Assembly (NCBI GenBank): GCA_950106755.1
Contig: OX467083.1
Span: 36,947,029 to 37,011,028 of the forward strand
DNA length: 64,000 nt
DNA from: Climacium dendroides
Lineage: Eukaryota > Streptophyta > Bryopsida > Hypnales > Climaciaceae
Direction of reading: 5' to 3'
This document shows, piece by piece, positions 46,600 through 57,502 of the stretch; positions within the stretch are counted from its first letter, which is position 1; every line of letters begins with the position of its first letter. A program made the translations under genes and the position numbers. The notes under the pieces are model-generated. The model worked only from the letters and a program-made list of their open reading frames with translations. It had not been told where the DNA came from and ran no database searches.

Positions 46600-48335
46600 T
46601 AATTGAAAACTCCCATCTTTGGATGAGCAAGTTCCCATCTCATCGTGAGGTGGGATCTTGCACCAAAGAAATCAGTTGGCAACCAGGTGTTGTAAAACTT
46701 CTCAAGGAAAATGTCCACTTTATCAAGATACAACGCATACAGTTTAAGGTAGTAGGTCCATAAATCAATCACCTAAGAGATGGAATTGAATTTGGGGGAG
46801 GTAAAGCCTCTCAAGATATTTTTCAGTAAATTTTCCTTGAAAGATAAGTAGGATTGGCATTTAACCCAAGTCATTTCATATTTTTTGGAGCTTTGTGGAA
46901 TTAGTTATGAAATTTTGAAGTTGAAATGGCATAGGGCTCTAAACTCGCCTATCTCCTAAAATGTACATTGTTTGTACATCAATGAAGGCTATGAAAAAGC
47001 AAGATGTACAAATAGTGTATGTTTCAAGAGGTGGGCAGTTTTAGAGCATGTGTGCTTTTAGAACCTCCTACCTTAGTGATCTTAATCCACACAACCCTTG
47101 CATGATCTATACATGCTTCCTAGAGAATTTTTCTGAGTTGTTGTGACAGTCCGGGTTGGTTGTTGAAACAAATTGCATTTATGTCCAACCATGCTATTCA
47201 AATTGTTGATTTTTTCAATAGAGACCACATTGTGATTCTTTTCTCAAATAGTGGGACAACTTAGAATTGAGGAGATATTGTTGCTATGTGAAACCAGGCC
47301 ACGTGCCCGTGGCAGGAGAAAATTTCAAAGTAAGGTATAAAAGTAGTGATTTCAATGATGACCTTAGGGATTTTGAAATTTAAATCAATTGCTAATTCTA
47401 GGGCTCAAATTTTGAGGACTTTCAATACCACATAGAAAAAATGTGTGCTCTAGACCATTGGAAAACCCTCACTCCTTTGGATTTGGTATAAATCAGGCCT
47501 TATTACTTTGAAGTCAATTGATGGTCAATTAGATTGAGTTGAGTTAGTCTATGTCCATCTTGAACACTATCCCTTTTAAATTGGCACACAAGCTAGCGTG
47601 GCCCCTACCACCATTCCATTCAAAAAACATTGACTGTCAATCTCCATTAAAAGAATTTTGAATCCCTTTAAATGCTGTTGATTTGATTTTTTCCCTCAAA
47701 TGTAGTTGTTGTTGATCCCTACTGTTGATTAAAAATAAATAAAACCCACTGCAATGCCATCAATCTTGCACCAAAATACAAAAAAACAATAGCCATCAAT
47801 CTCAGTGCCGCGATGAGCTACAATCTCGGCTATAAATTCATATTAGGGTTTAGAGTTCAAAATTTGCAGCATCTTCTTTGTTATTGAGCTTGCCAACTTG
47901 TTTTTCAACTTCTTGTGTTTGTAGTGTACATTTCTATTGTTGGGAAGTTTCTAAGGGATGTGGCGTTTAGAAGCTCATTTGGGGCATTTGAAGATGAACA
48001 TCATGGAGGGATTAGGAAATTGATGTCAACGATGATGGAGGTAGGATATTGTCAAATCTTGTCGAGTTTCTTATCAAAAAAGATTATTTTCCAAGTTGCA
48101 CCTTACAACAATTTTTGCACCATCAAATTTCAATAAGTATTATGTTTTCGGTTATCAATGAGGTCTTTGTTTTCCAAAGAATAATTGGTGTCAAAGTCAC
48201 CAATCCATCTTGGCATGTGTAAGGGGAGTTCTTCAATAGAGTCTTGCACCAAAAAGGAAACAAAACAAATTTTGTGATAGAATGTTCAATTTTACACTTG
48301 TGGTCTTTCTTTGACTTCTAAAATGGAGACATTCT
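46600..48335. other. gene-free DNA
   Basis: No recognised gene. A plus-strand open frame at 47915-48136 has no identifiable domain. Confidence 0.45.
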
Positions 48336-48339
48336 ATTG

Positions 48340-48562
48340 TAAGGTAGACATACCCAATACCAACCACTAACCTAATACCACTCAAATGTAGGGTTGTTAT
48401 TGATTTTAAAGTAAGAATTTATGAAAGTAGTACATGCCTTAACTTTACAATAAGTAAAGTTAAGACATGTACTAGTGTTATATATTTTTATTCTAAAATC
48501 AAGAAGGATCCTACATTTGGGTGGTATTAGGTCAGCGGTTGGTATTGGGTACATCTACCTTA
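48340..48562. mobile_element. 222-bp foldback MITE
   Basis: Near-complete palindrome. The ends TAAGGTAGACATACCCAATA and (inverse) TAAGGTAGATGTACCCAATA match. The centre has a 19-bp pair (48429-48447 with 48455-48473, one mismatch) around a 7-base loop. TA at both outer edges is consistent with a mariner/Stowaway-like element, but the superfamily is uncertain. Confidence 0.7.
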
Positions 48563-48837
48563 GTAGAAAGAAATGTTTTGAAGCATGCATGTAGAATATA
48601 TAGATTGTATAGAAGTTTGTAATATTACCTCAAATTTGAACTCTAGTTTGTTGCAATCAACAAGTGTCATTTGTATCATGCTAGTGGTGGGCTTTGCTAG
48701 TATCCCTATAAAAATAAGTTTTTAAAGTTTAATATCCAATGAAAGAATGACACCTATAGTTGTTTGTATTTGATTTTGGATTTTCCTAATTTTGACACAA
48801 TATATCACTATTACTATTACCTCAAAAGAGGCAATAA

Positions 48838-49239
48838 TTGCTTGTACATATTACTACATATGCTGAGTCCGTTTATGTCCATCTTGACCACAATGGAAGC
48901 TCAAAGTCCATATTGCTAAGACTCCTTTGCATTTTGGTACTACAAATGGAACTACAAATCCCAAAATATGAGTACAAGTATGAGAAATATGATATATTTG
49001 AAATATGCAATCATGGTTGCATAACCCAATTGAGACATGGTGCTATTTACAAGACATCCAAGGAATTGTGTTGTTCCGGATATTGGTCATTATTTCTTCT
49101 TGCTAATCATATATTCATGTTGTGTGGTTTATTGTTGCAAATGGATATAGAATTAATATATGGAGAGCCATTAACAATCATGCTGAAAATTGACAAAGTT
49201 AAGATTGTGCAGGCCGAAAGAGTAGATCGATTACTTTGA
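48838..49239 (+). CDS. unrecognised open frame, 133 codons
   Basis: Not recognised. It is the longest open frame in this AT-rich stretch and ends just before the Mutator-like element at 49259. The start codon is TTG rather than ATG, and codon content is not clearly gene-like. A Cys/His-containing part (CNHGCITQLRHGAIY) and a hydrophobic part (LFLLANHIFMLCGLLLQ) are visible. It could be a gene fragment or chance. Confidence 0.2.
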   Translation: MLVHITTYAESVYVHLDHNGSSKSILLRLLCILVLQMELQIPKYEYKYEKYDIFEICNHGCITQLRHGAIYKTSKELCCSGYWSLFLLANHIFMLCGLLLQMDIELIYGEPLTIMLKIDKVKIVQAERVDRLL

Positions 49240-49258
49240 TGAATCATGCAATGGGGCC

Positions 49259-49837
49259 CCGGGAGGTGCACTACAAAGGAAGTTCATAGGTGAGGAGCGA
49301 CCAAATTTTGGACACCCTATATTATATCCTAAAATTTTATTTTATTTCTAAAAAAATATATATGAATAGATTTTTCTACTTTGAAAGTTTATGTTCTGAA
49401 TTTTTGGTATTTTTATGTTAATAATAATTAGTTACAAATTTTAGAAGAAAAAAGATACACTGTAAAGCTAAAAATAACTTTCACACCCCTATATTATATA
49501 AGGAAAAAAATTTGAAAAATCTATAAAATAGATTTCTACTGAAATTTTATTTTGGCTAAATATTGATACAATAGTCATCTTCATGTAATCTCTATAAATA
49601 TTTTAGTTGAAAAACATGCCATTTTAGTTTATTTTTCAATCCTTTCTAGATAATGTATCACATGTTATTTAGGATTGAAATTTTTGGCAATAGAAACCTA
49701 TAGACATTGTTAAACAGAGCTCAAAATTGTAGGTTGAAATTATAGTTTATTAGAAAGTAATTAGGAAAAGTAGAAATGGGTAGTTAGGGTTTGGTCGCTC
49801 CTCATCCATGAACTTCCTTTGTAGTGCACCCCTCGTG
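49259..49837. mobile_element. Mutator-like non-autonomous element with 9-bp target duplication
   Basis: A direct 9-base repeat, AATGGGGCC, flanks the element at 49250-49258 and 49838-49846. The ends are inverted repeats: GGTGCACTACAAAGGAAGTT at the left, and the same in inverse at the right, continuing inward through GAGGAGCGACCAAA (about 45 matched positions). A 9-bp target duplication with long TIRs is characteristic of Mutator-like elements. The interior is AT-rich and non-coding. Confidence 0.75.
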
Positions 49838-49849
49838 AATGGGGCCTTG

Positions 49850-52280
49850 CAACAACTCATGCTCCCCATTCAAAGTGAATTCAAAATTTGACTTGTTAGT
49901 AGCTTCATTTTTTAGTGTCAAAATAACATGTGTTGTCTTGGATTGGGTGTTTAAACAAACCTAAATTCTAGATTTAATAGAGGTGAATTACTTATTGTTT
50001 TAGATTTTGGCAAATTTTTATAGTTGAGTGGCATTTTGAGCTATGAACATGAAGACTATTATATGTATCTATTTATGGGCTTCAACATGGTGCTACACGC
50101 ACATATTGTTGCATTTACTTTCTTCACAAAAGAAAGAAAGTCACTCCAAGTTTCACCTTTTGTTGGTATTGTATATACTACTACTTCAACGATTCAAGCA
50201 ATACAAACAATATAAATATACACCAATGACTCATTCAAGATTGAGGCCAGTTGTGAAAGGTTGTCATTGAGCACGTGTTTTTTAATATTTACAAAAAATG
50301 ACAAAAACATAGATTGCTTTAGTAGAGCAAAAGTGGTAGAATTCACTTAGAATATTTATGTTTAGTAATTGCTAGCTTAATCTATATTTTTATATATATG
50401 TATATATTTAGAAGCAATATACTAGATTAAATATATTCTCAATCTTGTAATTCTATCAAGTAAGCCCAAGAACTCGTCTCTCTGTCATCCTTCTTCTAAT
50501 GAAAATCAAAACTTTGTCATCCTTTGTCAAGGCTTGTTGGACCCAAGGGGGATCGGAGATGACACAAAATGGATAAGCAAATATGATGGTTGAGCCAACA
50601 CTGAATGAAGAACTCTATGATCTAATAGATATATCAGGGCTACTACCGACGTGGAATTCTCATGAGCCATATTTGTATCCATTTGATGGAAACAAAATGT
50701 AGCATCGTCCATGTAGCTTGTGCTGGAAGCATCCACCAATGTGTCATTGTGGTTCCAACAATCAATATTAGATGTAGTAGGTCTATCCACCACTAGAGTC
50801 CCATATATGACCTCTATATTATTGGAGGTGGACTTGGAGACCATTTTGTCCATGTGTCTTAGACCATATTAACATCAGGAGCAATTGCACCAGCCTTGTC
50901 GGAATCCATCAATTCTATATCTTTGCAGCTCCAAGTTGGAGGCAATTCACCATCTATATTGGTCATAGAAGAGAAGGCATGTTCATTACTCTTCAATACT
51001 CATCTTCGGGAGCAATTTGGTGCCAAGCTCAAAAAACATCAATGGATAAGAGGGCGTTGACATAAATGATCCATCTAATAGTTGGTACTGGTAGCTTTGT
51101 CTTTAAAACTGTTGGAAGCATTTGGAAATGGCTCATGCACACCTTATTTTGGGTAGGTAGGGGCTCTTGTCTACTAGGACAAGGTGTGCACTAGACGAAT
51201 TTCCTCACCAATTATCAACAATTGCATTTGGAATTATTTTCCACAACTTAGACATTTGAAGTGCAGCTGTAAGAAGTTGTTATTGTTGAGTGCTTGAAGA
51301 GTGCATAGTTGGCCATACTATAATGGCAACACTGGTGCGATAAGCTCTTTAGCTCCATAGGGTCCTCATTACACTTCTTGGCGTAGGTCTTGTCCTACAT
51401 GCGACCATACAACTTCAATGGTGGCATTGGTACTGCAATTGGTCTACCTTCTTATTATCAAAGTACTTGAATAAGTTATTAGTGCATTTAGATTTGTAGT
51501 GATAATAGAGGAACACCTCTAGTACAAGGATTTTTTGTGTGGATGCCATTGTAATTCAATTAGTTGCAAAGGGAGTTGCAAATGGAGTTGTAAAGTCTAT
51601 GAATTGTGAAGGAACAAAAGAGCTAGTCTAGAAATGACAAAAACACTGAATATCAAGAGCGAAAGTGGGAAAAAAAGAGGAGAGGCTCTAACTTTTATAC
51701 TTGCAAGGGTGAGGTCACAAGTCCAATTCATTGCCGCTCCTTGGCTCCCACTTTGATGTCACCGCTATTTTGTCATTCTTTTCATTGGTCGCTACCGCTT
51801 TTTTTTTTAATGTTTTGAGCAACTCATTTCTATGGGCATTGTTTCACAAATGCCTCCGAACATGCTTTATTATAGTGCAGTCCTTTTGTCTTCTTCATGT
51901 GCCAACATTCTTGATACCCTTTGCAATTGAATCCCTTGAAGGATTTTAGACATACATTGAATTTGTTAGAAATTACGATTCCATAGTCATCACTCAGGGC
52001 AATCTGAAGTTTGCCTATTGAATTGTTGATGCAGAATTGGAAGCTTTGTCTCCTCATCCATACATCATGTATTGGATTCAAATGTTACAAGATAAATTTA
52101 ATTAGCAAATTAACTTAGAGTTCTGAACTCTATGAATTACATGTACAAAATGCTATTTTTTTAAAGTCAAATTTTGTATATTGAAGAGTGACTTGGATCT
52201 ACAAATATGGAAAAATGCTTTGTTGCATTCGCTAGAGGGTACACGATTGATGTTGTTCGACAAATATGAGGTAAGCTTCA
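49850..52280. other. gene-poor DNA with a possible gene relic
   Basis: No intact gene. On the minus strand at about 51551-50520 a start (MASTQKILVLEVFLYYHYK) is followed by stops and frame changes; it might be a decayed gene. The family was not recognised. The minus-strand frame 51830-52081 is also unrecognised. Confidence 0.35.
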
Positions 52281-52285
52281 ATTCT

Positions 52286-52500
52286 CACTATAAAAGAAAG
52301 GGGTGTTTTAAATATAGTCCTATTAGCATGGTGCTATAATTTATAACCTTTTAAGAGATTTTTGGTAAAAACTTACTAAAAATACATATGTTTTTTATTT
52401 TAAAATTATTAATTTTTTTATTAATTTGATTTTAAAAAATCATAAATTATAAAACTATACTATTAAGACCATACTTAAAACACCCCTCTCTCTTGTAGTT
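52286..52500. mobile_element. approximately 215-bp MITE with TCT flanks
   Basis: The left end CACTATAAAAGAAAGGGGTG and the inverse of the right end (AACTACAAGAGAGAGGGGTG) match, continuing through TTTTAAATATAG/TTTTAAGTATGG. The 3-base word TCT lies on both sides (52283-52285 and 52501-52503), consistent with a 3-bp target duplication. There is no coding capacity. Confidence 0.65.
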
Positions 52501-52697
52501 TCTGATTTGTGTACATTGACTTGTTTCCCATTTTTTTCTTTTAGCATAACCCAAATATGTATTGTGTTGTACATTGTACAGTTAGATCTAGTTCATTTAC
52601 AATTGCCAATTTGAGGCCTTCAATTTTTTTTCGTACAAAATGTAGTATAATTGGTTTATTTTGGTAACCATAATTATTATTGTATCCTTATGCAATT

Positions 52698-53328
52698 CCA
52701 ATCAAGCATACCAAATTTCAGTTTCAAAAAAATAAAATAATATTATTGGTGAATTTTTGAAATCAATTTTTATGGTTTGACATAATGTTTTATTGAAAAC
52801 AATTGGTAAGGAATTTTTTAATTCAATTGCATAAATATGTAGGGAACATCCATATGCACATCTTTCATATTAAAAATACACCCCATTAAGTAACAAAATT
52901 ATAAGCTAGAAATAATTTTGTGTGAAGCATCCTTTGACCAAACTTTGTGAAATAAACATCTTTGTATTTTAACTAGATTTTGCTATTTGACCCGCACATT
53001 GTGACTAATATTGTACATTTGAACATGATGATACAATTGCTTTGCCAAAATCTAATTAAAATATAAAGATATCCATTTCACAAAGTTTGGTCAAAGGATG
53101 CTTCACACAAAATTATTTCTAGCTTATAATTTTGTTAATTAATGGGGTGTTTTTTAATATGAAAGATCTACATATGAATGTTTCCTACATATCTACACAA
53201 TTGAATTTAAAAAATTCATCATCAATTGTTTTCAATAAAACATTATGTAAAACTATGAAAATTGACTTCAAAAATTCACAAAAAATAAAATTTTCTTTTT
53301 TTAAAGTTGAAATTTGGTATGCTTGATT
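52698..53328. repeat. large imperfect palindrome, arms about 290 bases
   Basis: The left arm (about 52698-52986) and right arm (about 53039-53328) are inverted copies around a spacer of about 50 bases. They share CATCCTTTGACCAAACTTTG, AGCTAGAAATAATTTTGTGT and AATCAAGCATACCAAATTTC. Weaker inverse similarity may extend outward to about 52580 and 53450. Open frames inside are short. The palindrome directly adjoins the Tc1 relic at 53451. Confidence 0.75.
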
Positions 53329-53450
53329 GATATTGTGTAAGAATAGAGTGTTAATTATGCAAGACAAAAAATTCCAATTTTTTTCTATACTATGCAATAA
53401 AAATTGGAATGGCTCAAATTGAATGTTTGTCAATGAATGAGACTTGATTG

Positions 53451-55548
53451 TACAGTCAAATACAATTCATTTACAAATTCTAGGCATCCGCTAGTTTGTA
53501 ACTTCACAAATGTTGATCTGTCCTACACTTTTGCGAATTGCTATGATGGCTCTTTCGACACCAACTTTTATAGATGTATACCAAAGCTAGTCCTCCATCT
53601 ACCATGCCTTTGTATGCCCCATTCCGCAACCGCATCACAAATTTATATATGGAGTTCTCATTACTGCTCAAAACAACACCGGTGTTGATCTTACTCTCTA
53701 GCCTCCCCACCCTACCATAGCAATCCCTCCCCAACCAGCAATTACACCAAAAGGTTGTCCTTTAGCTCCTCCGTGTTGCCTCACTTCCAATAAACCCACC
53801 TTCAATTTAAATTTTGCGATTCTTATCATCTCGCATTGCCTACCCATTTTGCTTTGATTTCGCCCATTTTTTTCGGAGGGGAGAGGGCTTATACTTCACA
53901 TGATTTGGCTAGACCAACAGAGCCGCAACAATGCTTATGGGGTAATTGGGGAGCTCAATTTGTGCCATCAGACCACGTTCGATGGACTTCATTCACTATA
54001 TCTGTTCCTCGTCATTGCTTCCTTTTCTATTGTATCCATTTCAATTCCTTTTCACTTGATTTTTAGTAAATCAAGTACACATTCATTTGTCAACTCAATC
54101 ACCAACCACATTCACTCATCAACTTAAGAATTCAAAGCTTAACTGCCATCCTTGATGGCTTACATGAGGTGGTTTTTCATGTTTGCTTTTTTGGATGTTT
54201 TTCATACATCAACAACAATTTGTATTACATTCTTATATGTAGCTTTGTTCATTCACAGATTACAATGCGTAGTTGAACATTGAGCGACAATGAGAGGACT
54301 TTAATTGTAGGAATGCAAGAAGGGGGCATGAAATCTAAATGTATTATTAAATTCATGGGAATGCCTCGTTCTATGGTATCCACTGTTTTGACTAAGTGGA
54401 AGAAATTTGGTTGTCACTACTCAAAAACCAAAATCTCGACCACCAAAGTTCTCAAATCATGTACTTAGAAACTTATGTAGCCTTATCTATAGAGATCGCC
54501 AACTCACTTTAAGAGTACTAGCTGATACCTTCAAAGTCCATTAAAATACCATTCGGAAGTATATCCCTTGCCTTGGATTTGGGAATCACATAGCTTGTTG
54601 GAAACCTTACCTCAATCTACCTTATAGGAATTTGAGATTGGCTTTTATTCCCAAATATAGACATTAGACAATTGAAGATTGGAATAGGGTCATATAGACA
54701 AATGAATCTTCATTTGAATTTGGCAAAGACTCTTGACACATTCAAGTTTGGAGGAGAGCCCATGAAAAATATTTGGACAAGTGTCTTGTTCCTACTTTCA
54801 AATCAAGGAGAATATCAATCATGGTGGAGGGGCATTCATTGCATTTGACAAAAGTCCTCTAGTTTTCATGCCTCAAGGAGAACGAAGTGCCACAAATTTT
54901 GTCAGTGCTCCTGTGCATTGTAGCAAACTTGTGCCACAAATATATTTACGAAGTGCCACAAATATGTTTACGAAGGTGTTCTCTCTGGATTCTACTTCAT
55001 GCATGATGCTCCCCAGCTTCTCACTCTCATGGAGGATAGTGCTCTTGTGCATTGCAGCAAACTTCCTGCACTTTGAAGGGAAGCTCATGGGATGCAAAAA
55101 CTACTATGGCCTCCAAAGTCACCTGACTTGAACCCTATAGAGAACCTATGGAAGATCATGAAAGATATACTCTACCACCATAAGAAACCAAGCAACAAAC
55201 AAGAAATGATTGAAACCACTGAAGTGATTTGGAATGAAGTTTCTCTTGAGCAATTACAAAAGTTAATTGCAACCATGTCTGAGCGAATGCAAGCCGTGAT
55301 TTTAGCTAGGGGTGATAGCATAGATGGTAGGTAGTGTGCACAACACATCCTAAATGTTGTATGCTTTTGCACTCTACATGTAAATTTTTTTTGATGATGA
55401 TAAACTACTCTTTGCTACAATTCCAAACCAACTTGCAGCTTAGAAATTGGTTCATTTTTTAGCGTGATACACCTTTCCTAAAGTTTAGGAACTTTGGAGT
55501 GAAAACTGGCTCTGTTCAAAATTTGTAAATGAATTGTACCTGACTGTA
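53451..55548 (+). mobile_element. Tc1/mariner-like transposon relic
   Basis: TIRs: 53451-53479 (TACAGTCAAATACAATTC...) and the inverse of 55520-55548 (TACAGTCAGGTACAATTC...) match at 27 of 29 positions, with TA at the outer edges as in Tc1 elements. The interior carries a decayed plus-strand transposase (54280-55335). The total length of about 2.1 kb fits an autonomous-sized Tc1 element. Confidence 0.8.
54280..55335 (+). pseudogene. Tc1-type transposase relic
   Basis: The N-terminal helix-turn-helix is readable (LIVGMQEGGMKSKCIIKFMG, then SMVSTVLTKWKKFG). A middle part contains DWNRVI, TNESSFEFGKDS and HIQVWRRAHEKY. The C-terminal catalytic block is WPPKSPDLNPIENLWKIMKD, the Tc1 signature that contains the final acidic residue. 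Stops and frame changes separate these parts. A short segment (GAAGTGCCACAAAT) is repeated near 54885 and 54950, showing internal duplication. Not functional. Confidence 0.8.
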
Positions 55549-55549
55549 C

Positions 55550-57500
55550 AGTACTGTACAGTGGTGCATCTTTTGAGGTCTGCTCTAGAGTCTTGAATTT
55601 GTTCTCAGGCTCTGGTGAATGCAACTTAACTTCAATTAACTTATTGGCAGATTACTTGAATCCGGACAATCCAAACCAATCATGGGGTTCCTCATGAAAG
55701 CAAATGCTGGCAAGTAACTTATTTGTCCGCAAGAAATAGTGAAGGCACAAATTATGGCTACGGTGACCCCTTTGGGTAATTAATTGAGTTAAGTCATTGA
55801 TTTCTGGTCAAGGCTTTGATCTGCTTGCATCGTGGCTGTGAATATCGGCAAATGCATGTCGTGCATCTGAGCTTCCAATAACTTAATGGATTGTTTTCTT
55901 GAGCCACAGGTATATATTTGAGACTCAATCTAAGTTCAGTATATCTTACTCTTTTGGTTCTCGTCCCTTATAACTAATATCCAGTGAGCAATTAATCTTT
56001 CTGTACAGTACATTGCTATTAATTGCTATGTAGATGAATGGACCTTGACCGTCTTTTTCATCTCAACTATTTAAGAGCTGTTAGCGTAGTATTCTGTCGA
56101 TTAGGACCACCAGCTTGAAAGTGGGTATTATCTCATACATCTCAGAATTATATGTGAATTGAACCAGTTGTGTTAGACGGTCTCTTTTTTTGTATGTGCA
56201 TTTTTCTTCCTTGTCCAGCCCTTTGGGTGGGTTGTTTTGTATGCTGTTTGTTTTTAATGCAATGGTTCTTCCATTTGCTAAAAAAGAAGAAGAAAAGTAG
56301 TTAGTTAATTCGACTGATTGAAGTTTTATTAATTACATATGGGAAGTCTACGTCTTTTCAATCATCATTTTGTGGAAATTAAATGAAGAGGAAAGCATTG
56401 ATTTACTTCAAGCTTTCGCAAGTCGACGTTTAATTGCTTGCTGGCCCCCATCGGTACAACGAACTAGCTGTGGCGAATTGAAGGAGCTGGTAGAGTACCG
56501 AAATCATCGATCTTGTGACAACTCGATCATCCTGCTAATTAATTCTGGGTCGTGAGATCGATTTCCCATTCAATTTTCTTCTCGTGCCATTCAATGCCAT
56601 GCTTGGAGTTTCTCCATCTGAGAGGCCCAGACAGGTTCCCAGACATGCTCTTCTCGTGGTAACTAAGCTGTCACCTTGAGCCAACGAATGATGCTTTTGC
56701 TTTCGGAGATTGCGAAGGCGGAGGTTGAGGCTGTCAGAACGGAGGCATTGCCGCTAACTTACAGATTAATTAATGTCGAACATTTTCATTTGATAGCTAG
56801 CAATTCAACAACCAGGGAATAATCACACGAGAGCTCATCAAGATTCGGTGCCGGTATTAGAGACTAGTTAGATCGAGCTGAGTCGGTCTTGACCATCGAA
56901 AGCTATTATTAGCTCTAAAGTGTTTTTGCACCACTTGAGTGTCTGTCTTTATTCTATGACAAACCGTCTTTGAGAAAAAAACAAGCTAAGATTTTTTTTT
57001 AATTTCCTGAATCATGGCCGACGCAACTCTTAAACGGGGTGCACACCCACACCTCCTAAATGCCACATCTTAGTCGCCCAAAATAGAAGTGATAAACCAC
57101 AAAAATGGTGACGTCGAATATAATTTCATATTTGTGTTGTTCAATAGCAAGAAAGTCCAATGCCAGAGAATTTTGGCAATAGCAGTTGAAAAAATGAAGC
57201 AGGCCTTCCTACTGTACATACACAACTGAACAGAAAATTCTAAGCTTTTGTCTCCCTAGTATCTGTTCTTGCTGTTGCGCTATCCTCTTGTCCACATATA
57301 AAGTTTGCATCACGAATTGCACACCTCTCAACGTTCCATTTCGTAGCTCCTCCTCTACAATTTCCTATGATAATGTTTCGGCAAATCGATCAAGCTGACA
57401 AGCAGTAACCTACGTACATGAGATGTGGGAAAAATATACACTTCAACTGACTACTAAGAAGAAAAAAACGAGCAGGCATCCTGGAAGATTGCCATTCTGC
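55550..57500. other. intergenic DNA downstream of the response regulator
   Basis: The part nearest 57.5 kb should include the response regulator 3' UTR. A possible NB-ARC-like fragment at 56370-56555 is listed separately. No other gene was recognised. Confidence 0.4.
56370..56555 (+). pseudogene. possible NB-ARC (NLR) fragment
   Basis: The frame begins WKLNEEESIDLLQAFASRR and continues to CGELKELVEY. This resembles the end of the NB-ARC ARC2 region of plant NLR proteins (L-N-x-E-E-S-x-x-L then a Phe/Leu and an ELxxxVV block). The P-loop, kinase-2 and GLPL motifs are not seen. If real it is a small fragment; a chance resemblance is possible. Confidence 0.2.
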
Positions 57501-57502
57501 AG

